NCBI RefSeq assembly: GCF_016806835.2
Contig: NZ_CP086111.1
Coordinates: 5,139,471 to 5,203,470 of the forward strand
Length of the DNA stretch: 64,000 nucleotides
Reading direction: 5' to 3'
DNA from: Skermanella rosea
GTDB taxonomy: Bacteria > Pseudomonadota > Alphaproteobacteria > Azospirillales > Azospirillaceae
Shown in pieces: positions 12,336 through 18,571 of this stretch. Every line of letters starts with the position of its first letter. The stretch's first letter is position 1. A program made the translations under genes and the position numbers. The notes under the pieces were generated by a model. That model was not told the DNA's origin and searched no databases. It worked only from the letters and a program-made list of their open reading frames with translations.

Positions 12336-13139
12336 TCAGGATGATCGAAAAGGAACATACCGGGCATAGATGTCGCCGGAACCGTCGGCCGGGCGGCGAC
12401 TCTCCAGCCAGCGGATGATCGCCGCCCGGTCGATCCAGTCCGCGAACAGCAGGCGCCGCTCCTCGCCGAGCGCCACGTTGTAGCGGTGCGGCCCCAGTTC
12501 GGCCAGCCGCTCCAGGCAGGCGAGCGCCCGTTCCGGGGTTTCGGGTATGAACTCGAACGACAGGCACTCGACCGGCCGGGACAGCCCGTCGAGCACCGCC
12601 CGCTCGAAGCCCTCCACGTCGATCTTGCAGAACCGCGGCACGCCGTGCGCCTCGATCAGCGCGTCCAGGGTGGTCACCTCCACGGTGACCCGCTCCTCCC
12701 AGCGTTCGCCGGGAAAGCGCGGCGACGCCGCCACCTGGGCGGCCCACTCCGCCGACAGGGTGGACAGCGTGGGATTGCGCCGGTTGACCAGCAGCTCGGC
12801 GCGGCCCGGCACGGCGCCCAGCGCGGCGGGAACCAGCGTCACCGAAGGATCGCGGCCGTGGAGTCGTCCGAGCACCGCTGCCAGATGGGGTTGCGGCTCG
12901 ACCGCGACGACCCTGGCGCCCAGGTCGCGCCAGGCCCGGACCCGGTCGCCCAGATGCGCCCCGATGTCGAAGGCGAGGTCGCCGGGGCCGAGGAACCGGC
13001 CGTAGAACACCCTCGACCGCCGCCGCCGCAGGGGATTGGCCCGGTAGATCAGCGCGGACCGGACGACGCCGTAGGCCTTCAGGAGTGAGTTCGGCCGGAG
13101 TGTCAAAGGGAGGGTCCTGTATCCGGATGGTGCCTGCAC
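12336..13139 (-). CDS. FkbM-family SAM-dependent methyltransferase
   Basis: About 267 residues from a GTG at 13139; the frame is open further upstream but that part is Arg/Ser/Pro-rich and antisense to the chemoreceptor pseudogene, so it was left out. The start is uncertain because no good ribosome-binding site is seen. SAM-binding motif I: LAFDIGAHLGDRVRAWRDLG, followed by VVAVEPQP. The FkbM C-terminal hallmark is FCKIDVEGFERAVLDGLS. FkbM enzymes make O-methyl groups on sugars or polyketides and often act on surface polysaccharides. No glycan genes are adjacent, so the substrate is unknown. Confidence 0.8.
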   Translation of the reverse strand: MQAPSGYRTLPLTLRPNSLLKAYGVVRSALIYRANPLRRRRSRVFYGRFLGPGDLAFDIGAHLGDRVRAWRDLGARVVAVEPQPHLAAVLGRLHGRDPSVTLVPAALGAVPGRAELLVNRRNPTLSTLSAEWAAQVAASPRFPGERWEERVTVEVTTLDALIEAHGVPRFCKIDVEGFERAVLDGLSRPVECLSFEFIPETPERALACLERLAELGPHRYNVALGEERRLLFADWIDRAAIIRWLESRRPADGSGDIYARYVPFRSS

Positions 13140-13266
13140 CTGCGTCAGCAAGATAGGGACGGGCCGCCGGGTTGCCAGGACCGGCGCTTCTTCCGCGTCG
13201 GTCCGGCGGGGACTAGGTGCTCGAGGTGAAGGCGAACTCGGCCGCGTTCTCCGACTCGGGCGGGGT

Positions 13267-13748
13267 ATGGCAATAATGGGATCGATCGATTCACGGGTGC
13301 TTGGCCTTGCCATGGGCATCGCCACTTTCGTCGCGGCGGCGCTGACCGTCGCCACCTTCCTCCGCCTCGACCGCATGATCGACAAGGATGACGGGGAAAG
13401 GCTGGAGAACGCGTGCCGCGCCTTCGCCACCCTGGATTACCGGGCGGAGGAGAACGAGATCCTGGTCTCCTATCTGGTCCGGATGACCGACAAGGGACGC
13501 CTCGCCGAGACCTGCGACGGCGGTCGACCAGCAGGAAGCGAGCACCCGGGAGATCGCCCGCAACGTGACCCAGGTGAACGACGGCACCCGCGTGGTCACG
13601 GAGCAGGCCGGCGGCACCCTGGACAACGCCCGCGAAGCCAGCGGGCTGGCCGGAAGACGGCCGGGCCGACATGGCCGCCCTCGTGCTCCAGACGGACGCC
13701 CTGCGCAGCCATGTCGACGACTTCATCCGGGACATGCGCGCGGCCTGA
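13267..13748 (+). pseudogene. Methyl-accepting chemotaxis protein, decayed remnant
   Basis: The 5' part (13267-~13515) encodes a start MGSIDSRVLGLAMGIATFV with one membrane helix and the beginning of a periplasmic domain. It then runs straight into the C-terminal end of a chemoreceptor, but in other frames. Frame +2 from about 13508 gives TAVDQQEASTREIARNV and VVTEQAGGTLDNAREASGLAG. A further frameshift near 13650 gives ADMAALVLQTDALRSHVDDF and FIRDMRAA before a stop at 13746. So the HAMP and most of the signalling hairpin are deleted and two frame changes have accumulated. The order (membrane start, receptor end) shows an internal deletion of one chemoreceptor gene. Confidence 0.75.
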
Positions 13749-14003
13749 CGGCGTCCGGCGGAGGCCCCGCATCTTTCGCGGCTCCAAGGAACCCGGCGGC
13801 GGTTTCGCGGTTGATCCTCCAGGGGTCGCGGAGGGACCCCGGGAGCGGGCCGAAGCCTAATGCTTGGTTAATTTCACGTAAACGAAACTGGACCAAAAAA
13901 GCGGCAACTGATCGGAGTCGCAAAAACGGCATAGGGCTTCATTTTACCCCTACCAACCGCACCGGTGTTGCACCAATCTAATTGGCAACGAAGGAGAGGA
14001 TAC
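13749..14003. other. Intergenic region with no gene seen
   Basis: 255 bp between the chemoreceptor remnant and the 40-residue ORF. The 3' half is AT-richer (13860-13980), suiting a promoter for the small gene. No recognised motif. Confidence 0.4.
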
Positions 14004-14126
14004 ATGGAAATCGCTCTGATAGCTTTGATCACCTCTGTCGCCGTTGCCGGCTGCTACGCCGCCGCCAACGCGCCGCGCCCGGTTCCCGTGCGGGTCCGGT
14101 CCAACCGGCGCAACCAGCGCCGCTGA
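14004..14126 (+). CDS. Small membrane/lipoprotein-like protein, 40 residues
   Basis: MEIALIALITSVAVAGCYAA followed by a basic, Pro/Arg-rich tail ending RSNRRNQRR. There is one hydrophobic N-terminal helix with a VAGC lipobox-like site at residues 13-16. It has a near-perfect ribosome-binding site (AAGGAGAGGA, 3 nt before ATG), which is the main evidence that it is real. Function unknown; it could be a small lipoprotein or a membrane-anchored cationic peptide. Confidence 0.5.
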   Translation: MEIALIALITSVAVAGCYAAANAPRPVPVRVRSNRRNQRR

Positions 14127-14220
14127 TCCCTCCCGCCGGATCCGCATGCCGGGATCCGGGAAGGAGAGTCCGACCCGGACGGCGCGTCCGGGCCGAAACC
14201 TCGTTCGAACTGACGGCCGG

Positions 14221-14625
14221 TCACCGATCGAGATCGTTGATCGCCCGGTCCAGTTCGAATTCCTTAGAGGACACATAGGTCTCCATCCCGCCCAGGCGCC
14301 GTTCCATCTCCCGGAACTTGTGCTTGAGCCCGGCGATGGTGACATCGGGCTTGGTCGCCACCGTGCGCCAGAAGTCCTCCTCCTCCCGGCTGGCATAGAC
14401 CCGCGCGGGCTTGTTCTTGAGCACCAGCGCAGCCAGCAGGTAGGCGCCGACGACGGGCATGGTGAAGAAGATCCCGCCCAGCGCCACCCCGAGGCGGACG
14501 AGGAAGGCGTCCACCCCGAAGTAGTCGGCCAGTCCGGCGCAGACGCCGAACAGTTTTCCCCGTTCCCGGTCCCGGTAGAGCCGGTGCGGGTTGGGCGAGG
14601 CGAAGGGCGATTCCGGCCAGCTCAT
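14221..14625 (-). CDS. pspC: Phage-shock protein C (PspC)
   Basis: 134 residues from ATG 14625, which overlaps the pspB stop (ATGA). The PspC domain (residues ~12-75) reads PHRLYRDRERGKLFGVCAGL, then ADYFGVDAFLVRL, and the membrane helix GIFFTMPVVGAYLLAALVL. The C-terminal cytoplasmic part is helical (FREMERRLGGMETYV) and ends in the coiled ELDRAINDLDR. PspC senses envelope damage with PspB and binds PspA to free PspF. Last gene of the psp operon. Confidence 0.9.
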   Translation of the reverse strand: MSWPESPFASPNPHRLYRDRERGKLFGVCAGLADYFGVDAFLVRLGVALGGIFFTMPVVGAYLLAALVLKNKPARVYASREEEDFWRTVATKPDVTIAGLKHKFREMERRLGGMETYVSSKEFELDRAINDLDR

Positions 14626-14852
14626 TGTCGGCTCCTCCACCCCGGCGCCTCGGCGTCCAGGATCTTCTCCAGGCTGACGATCCGATTCTCCATCCTGCCG
14701 GCACTCTCCCAGAGCTCGGCCAGCGTCCGTTCATCCTCGGCGGACAGCCCGCGGGCCGACCGCCACTTGGTGACGTAGTGGAAGATGATCCAGAGCGGTG
14801 CCACGATGGTCAGGAACAGCACCGCCAGGACGAAAACGCCCCCGCCACCCAT
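14622..14852 (-). CDS. pspB: Phage-shock protein B (PspB)
   Basis: 76 residues: a membrane helix FVLAVLFLTIVAPLWIIFHY near the N-terminus, then the conserved cytoplasmic helix LSAEDERTLAELWESAGRME and NRIVSLEKILDAEAPGWR. This matches PspB closely in length and pattern. It starts 3 nt after the pspA stop and overlaps pspC by 4 nt. Confidence 0.92.
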   Translation of the reverse strand: MGGGGVFVLAVLFLTIVAPLWIIFHYVTKWRSARGLSAEDERTLAELWESAGRMENRIVSLEKILDAEAPGWRSRQ

Positions 14853-14855
14853 GGC

Positions 14856-15533
14856 TTAGCCCGCCACCGGCTTGGAGTTGTGCAGGCGGGCCTTCAGGTC
14901 GGCCAGCTCCTGCTCCACCTTGGACGAGGCCTCCAGGTCGGAGAACTCCTCGGCCAGGGTCCTCTTGCGGCCGAGATCGAACGCCTCGACCCGCCCTTCC
15001 ATCTCGTCCAGGTTCCGCTCGACCTGCTCGAACCGGGCGAACGCCTCGTTGATCCGGTCGTCGTGGATCTGGCTGTTGACCTTCAGACGGCTGGCCGCCG
15101 ACTTCTGGCGCAGCACGATGGCCTTTTCCCGCTTCTTGGCGTCGGTCAGTTTCTCCTGGAGCCGGCTGATGTCCTCGCTGCTCTTGGCCAGCGCCTCCTC
15201 GATATGGACGAGCTGGTGCTGAAGCGCCTCGATCTGCTCGGCGATCTTCGACTTGGCGACCAGGGCGCCCTTGGCGAGGTCCTCCCGGCCGCGCGACAGG
15301 GCCAGCTCGGCCTTGCGCTGCCAGTCCTCCAGCTCGCGGTTCAGGGTGACCAGGCGGCGCTCGATCTCCTTGCGCTCGGCGATGGTCTTGACGGTGCTGG
15401 AGCGGACCTCGACCAGCGTATCCTCCATCTCCTGGATCACCAGGCGGATCAGCTTCTCGGGGTCCTCGGCACGGTCCAGGATCGCGTTGAGGTTCGAATT
15501 GATGATGTCGGTCAGGCGCGAAAAGATGCCCAT
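14856..15533 (-). CDS. pspA: Phage-shock protein A (PspA/IM30)
   Basis: 225 residues, all-helical coiled-coil protein. Family features: MGIFSRLTDIINSNLNAILD amphipathic membrane-binding helix, DPEKLIRLVIQEMEDTLVEV, and long heptad-rich helices to residue ~215. PspA is a peripheral inner-membrane effector that stabilises damaged membrane and binds and inhibits PspF. It follows the 51-residue protein by 58 nt. Expression from the upstream sigma-54 promoter is likely. Confidence 0.95.
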   Translation of the reverse strand: MGIFSRLTDIINSNLNAILDRAEDPEKLIRLVIQEMEDTLVEVRSSTVKTIAERKEIERRLVTLNRELEDWQRKAELALSRGREDLAKGALVAKSKIAEQIEALQHQLVHIEEALAKSSEDISRLQEKLTDAKKREKAIVLRQKSAASRLKVNSQIHDDRINEAFARFEQVERNLDEMEGRVEAFDLGRKRTLAEEFSDLEASSKVEQELADLKARLHNSKPVAG

Positions 15534-15591
15534 GATGGCTTGTCCCGTCTTATGGTCTGTCTGTTGGGGGGATGGTCGGCCCGGCGTCCGG

Positions 15592-15747
15592 TCAGCCGAC
15601 GAAGGCGCCCAGGATCACGCCGGCGGCGAAGAACACCCAGGTCTCGGTCGAGCGGGTGCGCAGATAGGCAAGGAAGCGCTCGCCGGTGCTCCGGCTGGAC
15701 CGGGCCGTGTTCTGGTAGCTGCTCCGGTAGCGCGTATAGTCCTGCAT
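15592..15747 (-). CDS. 51-residue single-helix membrane protein opening the psp operon
   Basis: MQDYTRYRSSYQNTARSSRS, then TGERFLAYLRTRSTETWVFF and AAGVILGAFVG. The N-terminal half is Arg/Ser/Tyr-rich and polar; the C-terminal 18 or so residues form one hydrophobic Gly/Ala helix ending at the very C-terminus. Ribosome-binding site TTGGAGA before ATG 15747. It lies between the sigma-54 promoter (15791-15807) and pspA, so it should be the first cistron. It is not PspB, PspC or PspD by sequence. A tail-anchored partner of PspA/PspC or a membrane-curvature peptide is possible, but no function can be assigned. Confidence 0.65.
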   Translation of the reverse strand: MQDYTRYRSSYQNTARSSRSTGERFLAYLRTRSTETWVFFAAGVILGAFVG

Positions 15748-15790
15748 GGCAGTCTCCAAGGGGAACGGTCATGGTGTACGCACTATGCTT

Positions 15791-15807
15791 TGCACCCCCC
15801 GTGCCAA
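15791..15807 (-). promoter_or_regulatory. Sigma-54 promoter of the psp operon
   Basis: On the minus strand TTGGCACGGGGGGTGCA. It fits the -24/-12 consensus YTGGCACGRNNNTTGCW at all but one position, with GG and GC correctly spaced. It is 44 bp upstream of the first psp cistron and divergent from pspF, as in E. coli. Confidence 0.8.
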
Positions 15808-15823
15808 CCGCGCGAACAGAGCG

Positions 15824-15836
15824 TAACCCATTGATA
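15824..15836. promoter_or_regulatory. IHF-binding site
   Basis: TAACCCATTGATA matches the IHF consensus (WATCAANNNNTTR read on the other strand) at every position. It lies just upstream of the sigma-54 promoter, where IHF bends DNA to bring PspF to the polymerase in the E. coli psp promoter. Confidence 0.6.
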
Positions 15837-15848
15837 GAATTTAAAAAA

Positions 15849-15882
15849 CGGCAAAGCCGCCTTGCTCTCCCCCTGGTATACC
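15849..15882. promoter_or_regulatory. Candidate PspF upstream activating sites
   Basis: Two inverted repeats lie beyond the IHF site: CGGCAAAGCCG (15849-15859) and GGTATACC (15875-15882). Their position, about 50-90 bp upstream of the -24 element, is right for enhancer-binding-protein sites. The actual PspF recognition sequence in this genus is not known to me, so the assignment is by position only. Confidence 0.35.
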
Positions 15883-15938
15883 GGATGATTTACGCCACAT
15901 GATGGCGGGAAAGCTCATTTCTCGGCGAAAATCACCAC

Positions 15939-16955
15939 ATGGCGAAACCTTCTCCCGACCTGCCTGCCCTGATGGGCGAATCCCCGGCTTTCCAGGCGAT
16001 GCTGGAGCACGTCTCCAAGGCGGCTCCGCTGGACAAGCCGACGCTGGTCATCGGCGAGCGCGGCACCGGCAAGGAGTTGGTGGCGGCCCGCCTGCACTAT
16101 CTGTCCAGGCGGTGGGACCGCGCGTTCGTCAAGCTGAACTGCGGCGCGCTGGCCGAGTCGCTGCTGGAAAGCGAGTTGTTCGGCCACGAGGCCGGCGCCT
16201 TCACCGGCGCCGTGCGGCGCCATGTCGGCCGGTTCGAGCTGGCCGACGACGGCACCCTGTTCCTGGACGAGATCGCCAACGCCCCGCCGGCCGTCCAGGA
16301 GAAGATGCTGCGCGTCATCGAGTACGGCGAGTTCGAGCGGGTCGGCGGCAGCCAGACCCTGGCGACCGACGTCCGCCTGATCGGGGCCACGAACGCCGAC
16401 CTCCCGGCGCTCGCGGCGGAGGGGAAATTCCGCGCCGACCTGCTGGACCGGCTGAGCTTCGACGTCATCACGATCCCGCCGCTGCGCGCCCGGCGGGAGG
16501 ACATTCCCCTGCTGGCCGAGCATTTCGCCGTCGCCATGGCGCGCGAACTGGGGCGGCCCTACTTCGCCGGCTTCACCGACCGCGCCCTCGGGCAGTTGCT
16601 GGCACACCCCTGGCCGGGCAATGTCCGCGAACTGAAGAACACGGTGGAACGCACCGTCTATCGGTCCGAGCGGCCCGACCGGCCGGTCGACACGGTGGTG
16701 CTCGATCCCTTCGCCTCGCCCTGGCGGCCGGCACCGTCGGCTTCCCCGCCGCCGGTTCCCGCCTCCGGCCCCGCTCCGCCGGAACCGGGCTCCTTTCCGG
16801 ATGCCGTGCGCGCCTTCGAGATCGGGCTCCTGACGGGGGCCCTGGAGCGCAACCAGTTCAACCAGAAGCGGGCGGCCGCCGATCTCGGCCTCCGCTACCA
16901 CCAGTTCCGCGGCTACCTGCGCAAATACGGCCTGTCGGAAGACCGGTCGTCCTGA
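15939..16955 (+). CDS. pspF: Psp operon sigma-54 activator PspF
   Basis: 338 residues. AAA+ sigma-54 interaction domain (residues ~8-235): Walker A GERGTGKE, the GAFTGA loop that contacts sigma-54 (as EAGAFTGAVRR), Walker B GTLFLDEIAN, and sensor region ATNADLP. No N-terminal regulatory domain, as in PspF, which is controlled by PspA binding. After a Pro/Ala-rich linker (~240-275) comes a Fis-type helix-turn-helix, NQKRAAADLGLRYHQFRGYL. Divergent from the psp operon with the sigma-54/IHF site between them. Confidence 0.92.
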   Translation: MAKPSPDLPALMGESPAFQAMLEHVSKAAPLDKPTLVIGERGTGKELVAARLHYLSRRWDRAFVKLNCGALAESLLESELFGHEAGAFTGAVRRHVGRFELADDGTLFLDEIANAPPAVQEKMLRVIEYGEFERVGGSQTLATDVRLIGATNADLPALAAEGKFRADLLDRLSFDVITIPPLRARREDIPLLAEHFAVAMARELGRPYFAGFTDRALGQLLAHPWPGNVRELKNTVERTVYRSERPDRPVDTVVLDPFASPWRPAPSASPPPVPASGPAPPEPGSFPDAVRAFEIGLLTGALERNQFNQKRAAADLGLRYHQFRGYLRKYGLSEDRSS

Positions 16956-17504
16956 GCGCCGCCGCGGCAAGGACGATACGCGGTGCGACACCTCTGTTGT
17001 CCGGCACGATGATTGTCATACCCGCAGAAGCGTCAAGTGCAGGCACAAGCACCCCTTTTCGTCATGGCCGGACTTGATCCGGCCATCGTGTCGCAGGTCT
17101 CACCGTGGCTCCGTGGCCGGAGATGGCCGGATCAAGTCTGGGCATGACGATAAACGGAAGACAAATCATCTTGAACATCACCTTCAGGCTGATGAGCAAG
17201 TACCGTGCCGGACAGCCGTGGACTTGATCCGGGTATCTTCCTGCACGGCGGCGTTGATGGAGCCTGCAAGGGATGACCGGGTCAAGCCCGGTCATGACGA
17301 TGAACGGAGGAACGCTCTACCAGAAAAGCCCCCTCTGATCGATTCAGCAATCATCGTGCCGGACAGCCGTGGATCAAGTCCGGCCATGACGAAAAAGGTG
17401 TTACCGCCCGCAATAGACACCTTTGAAGAGCAAGCAGTCACCGCGCCGGACAACCGCGGTGTGACACCGCGGCAACCGGCGCGACGACGCGTCCGACGGG
17501 AATC
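16956..17504. repeat. Cluster of dispersed intergenic repeats
   Basis: A gap of about 550 bp with no gene but many copies of related elements, in both orientations. One unit is built on GGCCGGACTTGATCCGGCC and its complement GACCGGGTCAAGCCCGGTC (17061-17086, 17123-17150, 17218-17232, 17272-17298, 17369-17393). A second unit contains CGTGCCGGACAGCCGTGGA (17204-17222, 17355-17373) and weaker copies near 16985-17010 and 17438-17460. The elements carry short palindromes and end in the same CATGACGA motif. They look like degenerate small dispersed repeats of the kind found between genes in Azospirillum-type genomes; copies within the window are confined to this gap. Confidence 0.7.
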
Positions 17505-17518
17505 TTGATCGATATCAA
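17505..17518. promoter_or_regulatory. Perfect FNR/FixK-type box upstream of the TRAP-binding-protein/kinase operon
   Basis: TTGATCGATATCAA is an exact match to TTGAT-N4-ATCAA. Its centre is 43.5 bp upstream of the start codon at 17555. Activation at the classical -41.5 position would put the start site within a few nt of the ATG, giving an almost leaderless mRNA; a repressive role or a start site further upstream is also possible. It predicts control by oxygen or nitrogen-oxide status through an FNR/FixK/DNR homologue. Confidence 0.7.
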
Positions 17519-17554
17519 ACCCCGGCCGGAGCGGATCTGTTACGAATTCGTATT

Positions 17555-18571
17555 ATGCCGATTCGCATATGCCTCGCCGCCGCGGTCGCCCTGCTGACCG
17601 CCGTCCTGACCGCCGCCACGGGAAGCGCCCTGGCCCGGCCGATGCTGCTGATCTCGACGGAGAACGGCCCCGACCACGTGCAGACCCTGATCGTCAGCCG
17701 CTTCGTCGACCGGGTGCGCGACTGCTGCGCCCACCGCATCGATGTCGACCACCGGTTCGGCGGCGAACTCTACCGCGACCGCGACGTGCTGGCGGCCCTG
17801 GTCCAGGGCAAGATCGGCATGGCGGTCGCCGGAACCTGGCAGCTCGACCAGGTGGCTCCCGACACCGGCGCCTTCATGCTGCCGGTCTTCTACGGGCGCA
17901 CCGCCGAGGAGGCGGCGCTGGTCCAGGACGGCCCGGCGGTCGAGGCGATGAACGGCCAGATCGAGGAGGGCCTGGGCGCCATCGTCCTCGGCCGCTGGAT
18001 CGGGCTCGGCTTCGCCCATGTCTTCACCACCCGGACGGCGATCGACGACGTGGACGATCTCGCCGGGCTGCGCATCCGGTCCCCGGGCGGGGTGGCGAAC
18101 GCCTGGCGGCTCGCGGCGCTCGGCGCCGAACCCGTGACGATCGCCTGGACCGACCTGCCCCGCGCGCTGGCGGAGAACAGGGTGGACGGCCTGATCTCCA
18201 CCTTCGCCACGCTCGACAGCGTTCCGCTGTGGACCCGGGGCGTGCGTTTCGCGCTGGAGGACCGCCAGTATTTCTCCCACTACGTCCCGCTGGTGTCCGA
18301 TTATTTCTGGCGGCAGCTGGACGAGGCAAGCCGCCGCGACCTGCGCACCGCCTGGGACCTTGGCGTCGAGGAAGGGCGTGCCCTGGCGGCCCGAGCCCAG
18401 GCGGACGCCCGGGACCGCGCCCTCGCGGCGGGCGTCCGGATCGCCGTCCCGACCCCGGAAAGGGCCACGGCCGTGCGGGCCCGGCTGGTCACCGGGCAGG
18501 CGGCCGTGGCGCTCCGGTCCGGGATCGACCGGCTCGCCCTCGACCGCATCACCGCGGGACTGAAGGAATGA
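17555..18571 (+). CDS. TRAP-type (DctP-like) periplasmic substrate-binding protein
   Basis: 338 residues with a signal peptide (MPIRICLAAAVALLTAVLTA, cleaved near ALA-RP at ~28). DctP-family features: the ENGPDHVQT start, the RFGGELYRDRDVLAALVQGKIGM region, the hinge and ligand Arg region LAGLRIRSPGGVANAWRLAA (residues ~172-192), and EAGAD-like NRVDGLIST. No DctQ or DctM membrane genes are adjacent. Instead the stop overlaps the start of a sensor kinase (ATGA at 18568), so the protein is more likely a periplasmic ligand sensor feeding the kinase than part of a transporter. Start preceded by a perfect FNR box. Confidence 0.85.
   Translation: MPIRICLAAAVALLTAVLTAATGSALARPMLLISTENGPDHVQTLIVSRFVDRVRDCCAHRIDVDHRFGGELYRDRDVLAALVQGKIGMAVAGTWQLDQVAPDTGAFMLPVFYGRTAEEAALVQDGPAVEAMNGQIEEGLGAIVLGRWIGLGFAHVFTTRTAIDDVDDLAGLRIRSPGGVANAWRLAALGAEPVTIAWTDLPRALAENRVDGLISTFATLDSVPLWTRGVRFALEDRQYFSHYVPLVSDYFWRQLDEASRRDLRTAWDLGVEEGRALAARAQADARDRALAAGVRIAVPTPERATAVRARLVTGQAAVALRSGIDRLALDRITAGLKE

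Noticed and set aside
17555-18571. Functional TRAP transporter at this locus
   Set aside because: No DctQ or DctM genes follow; the next gene is a kinase.
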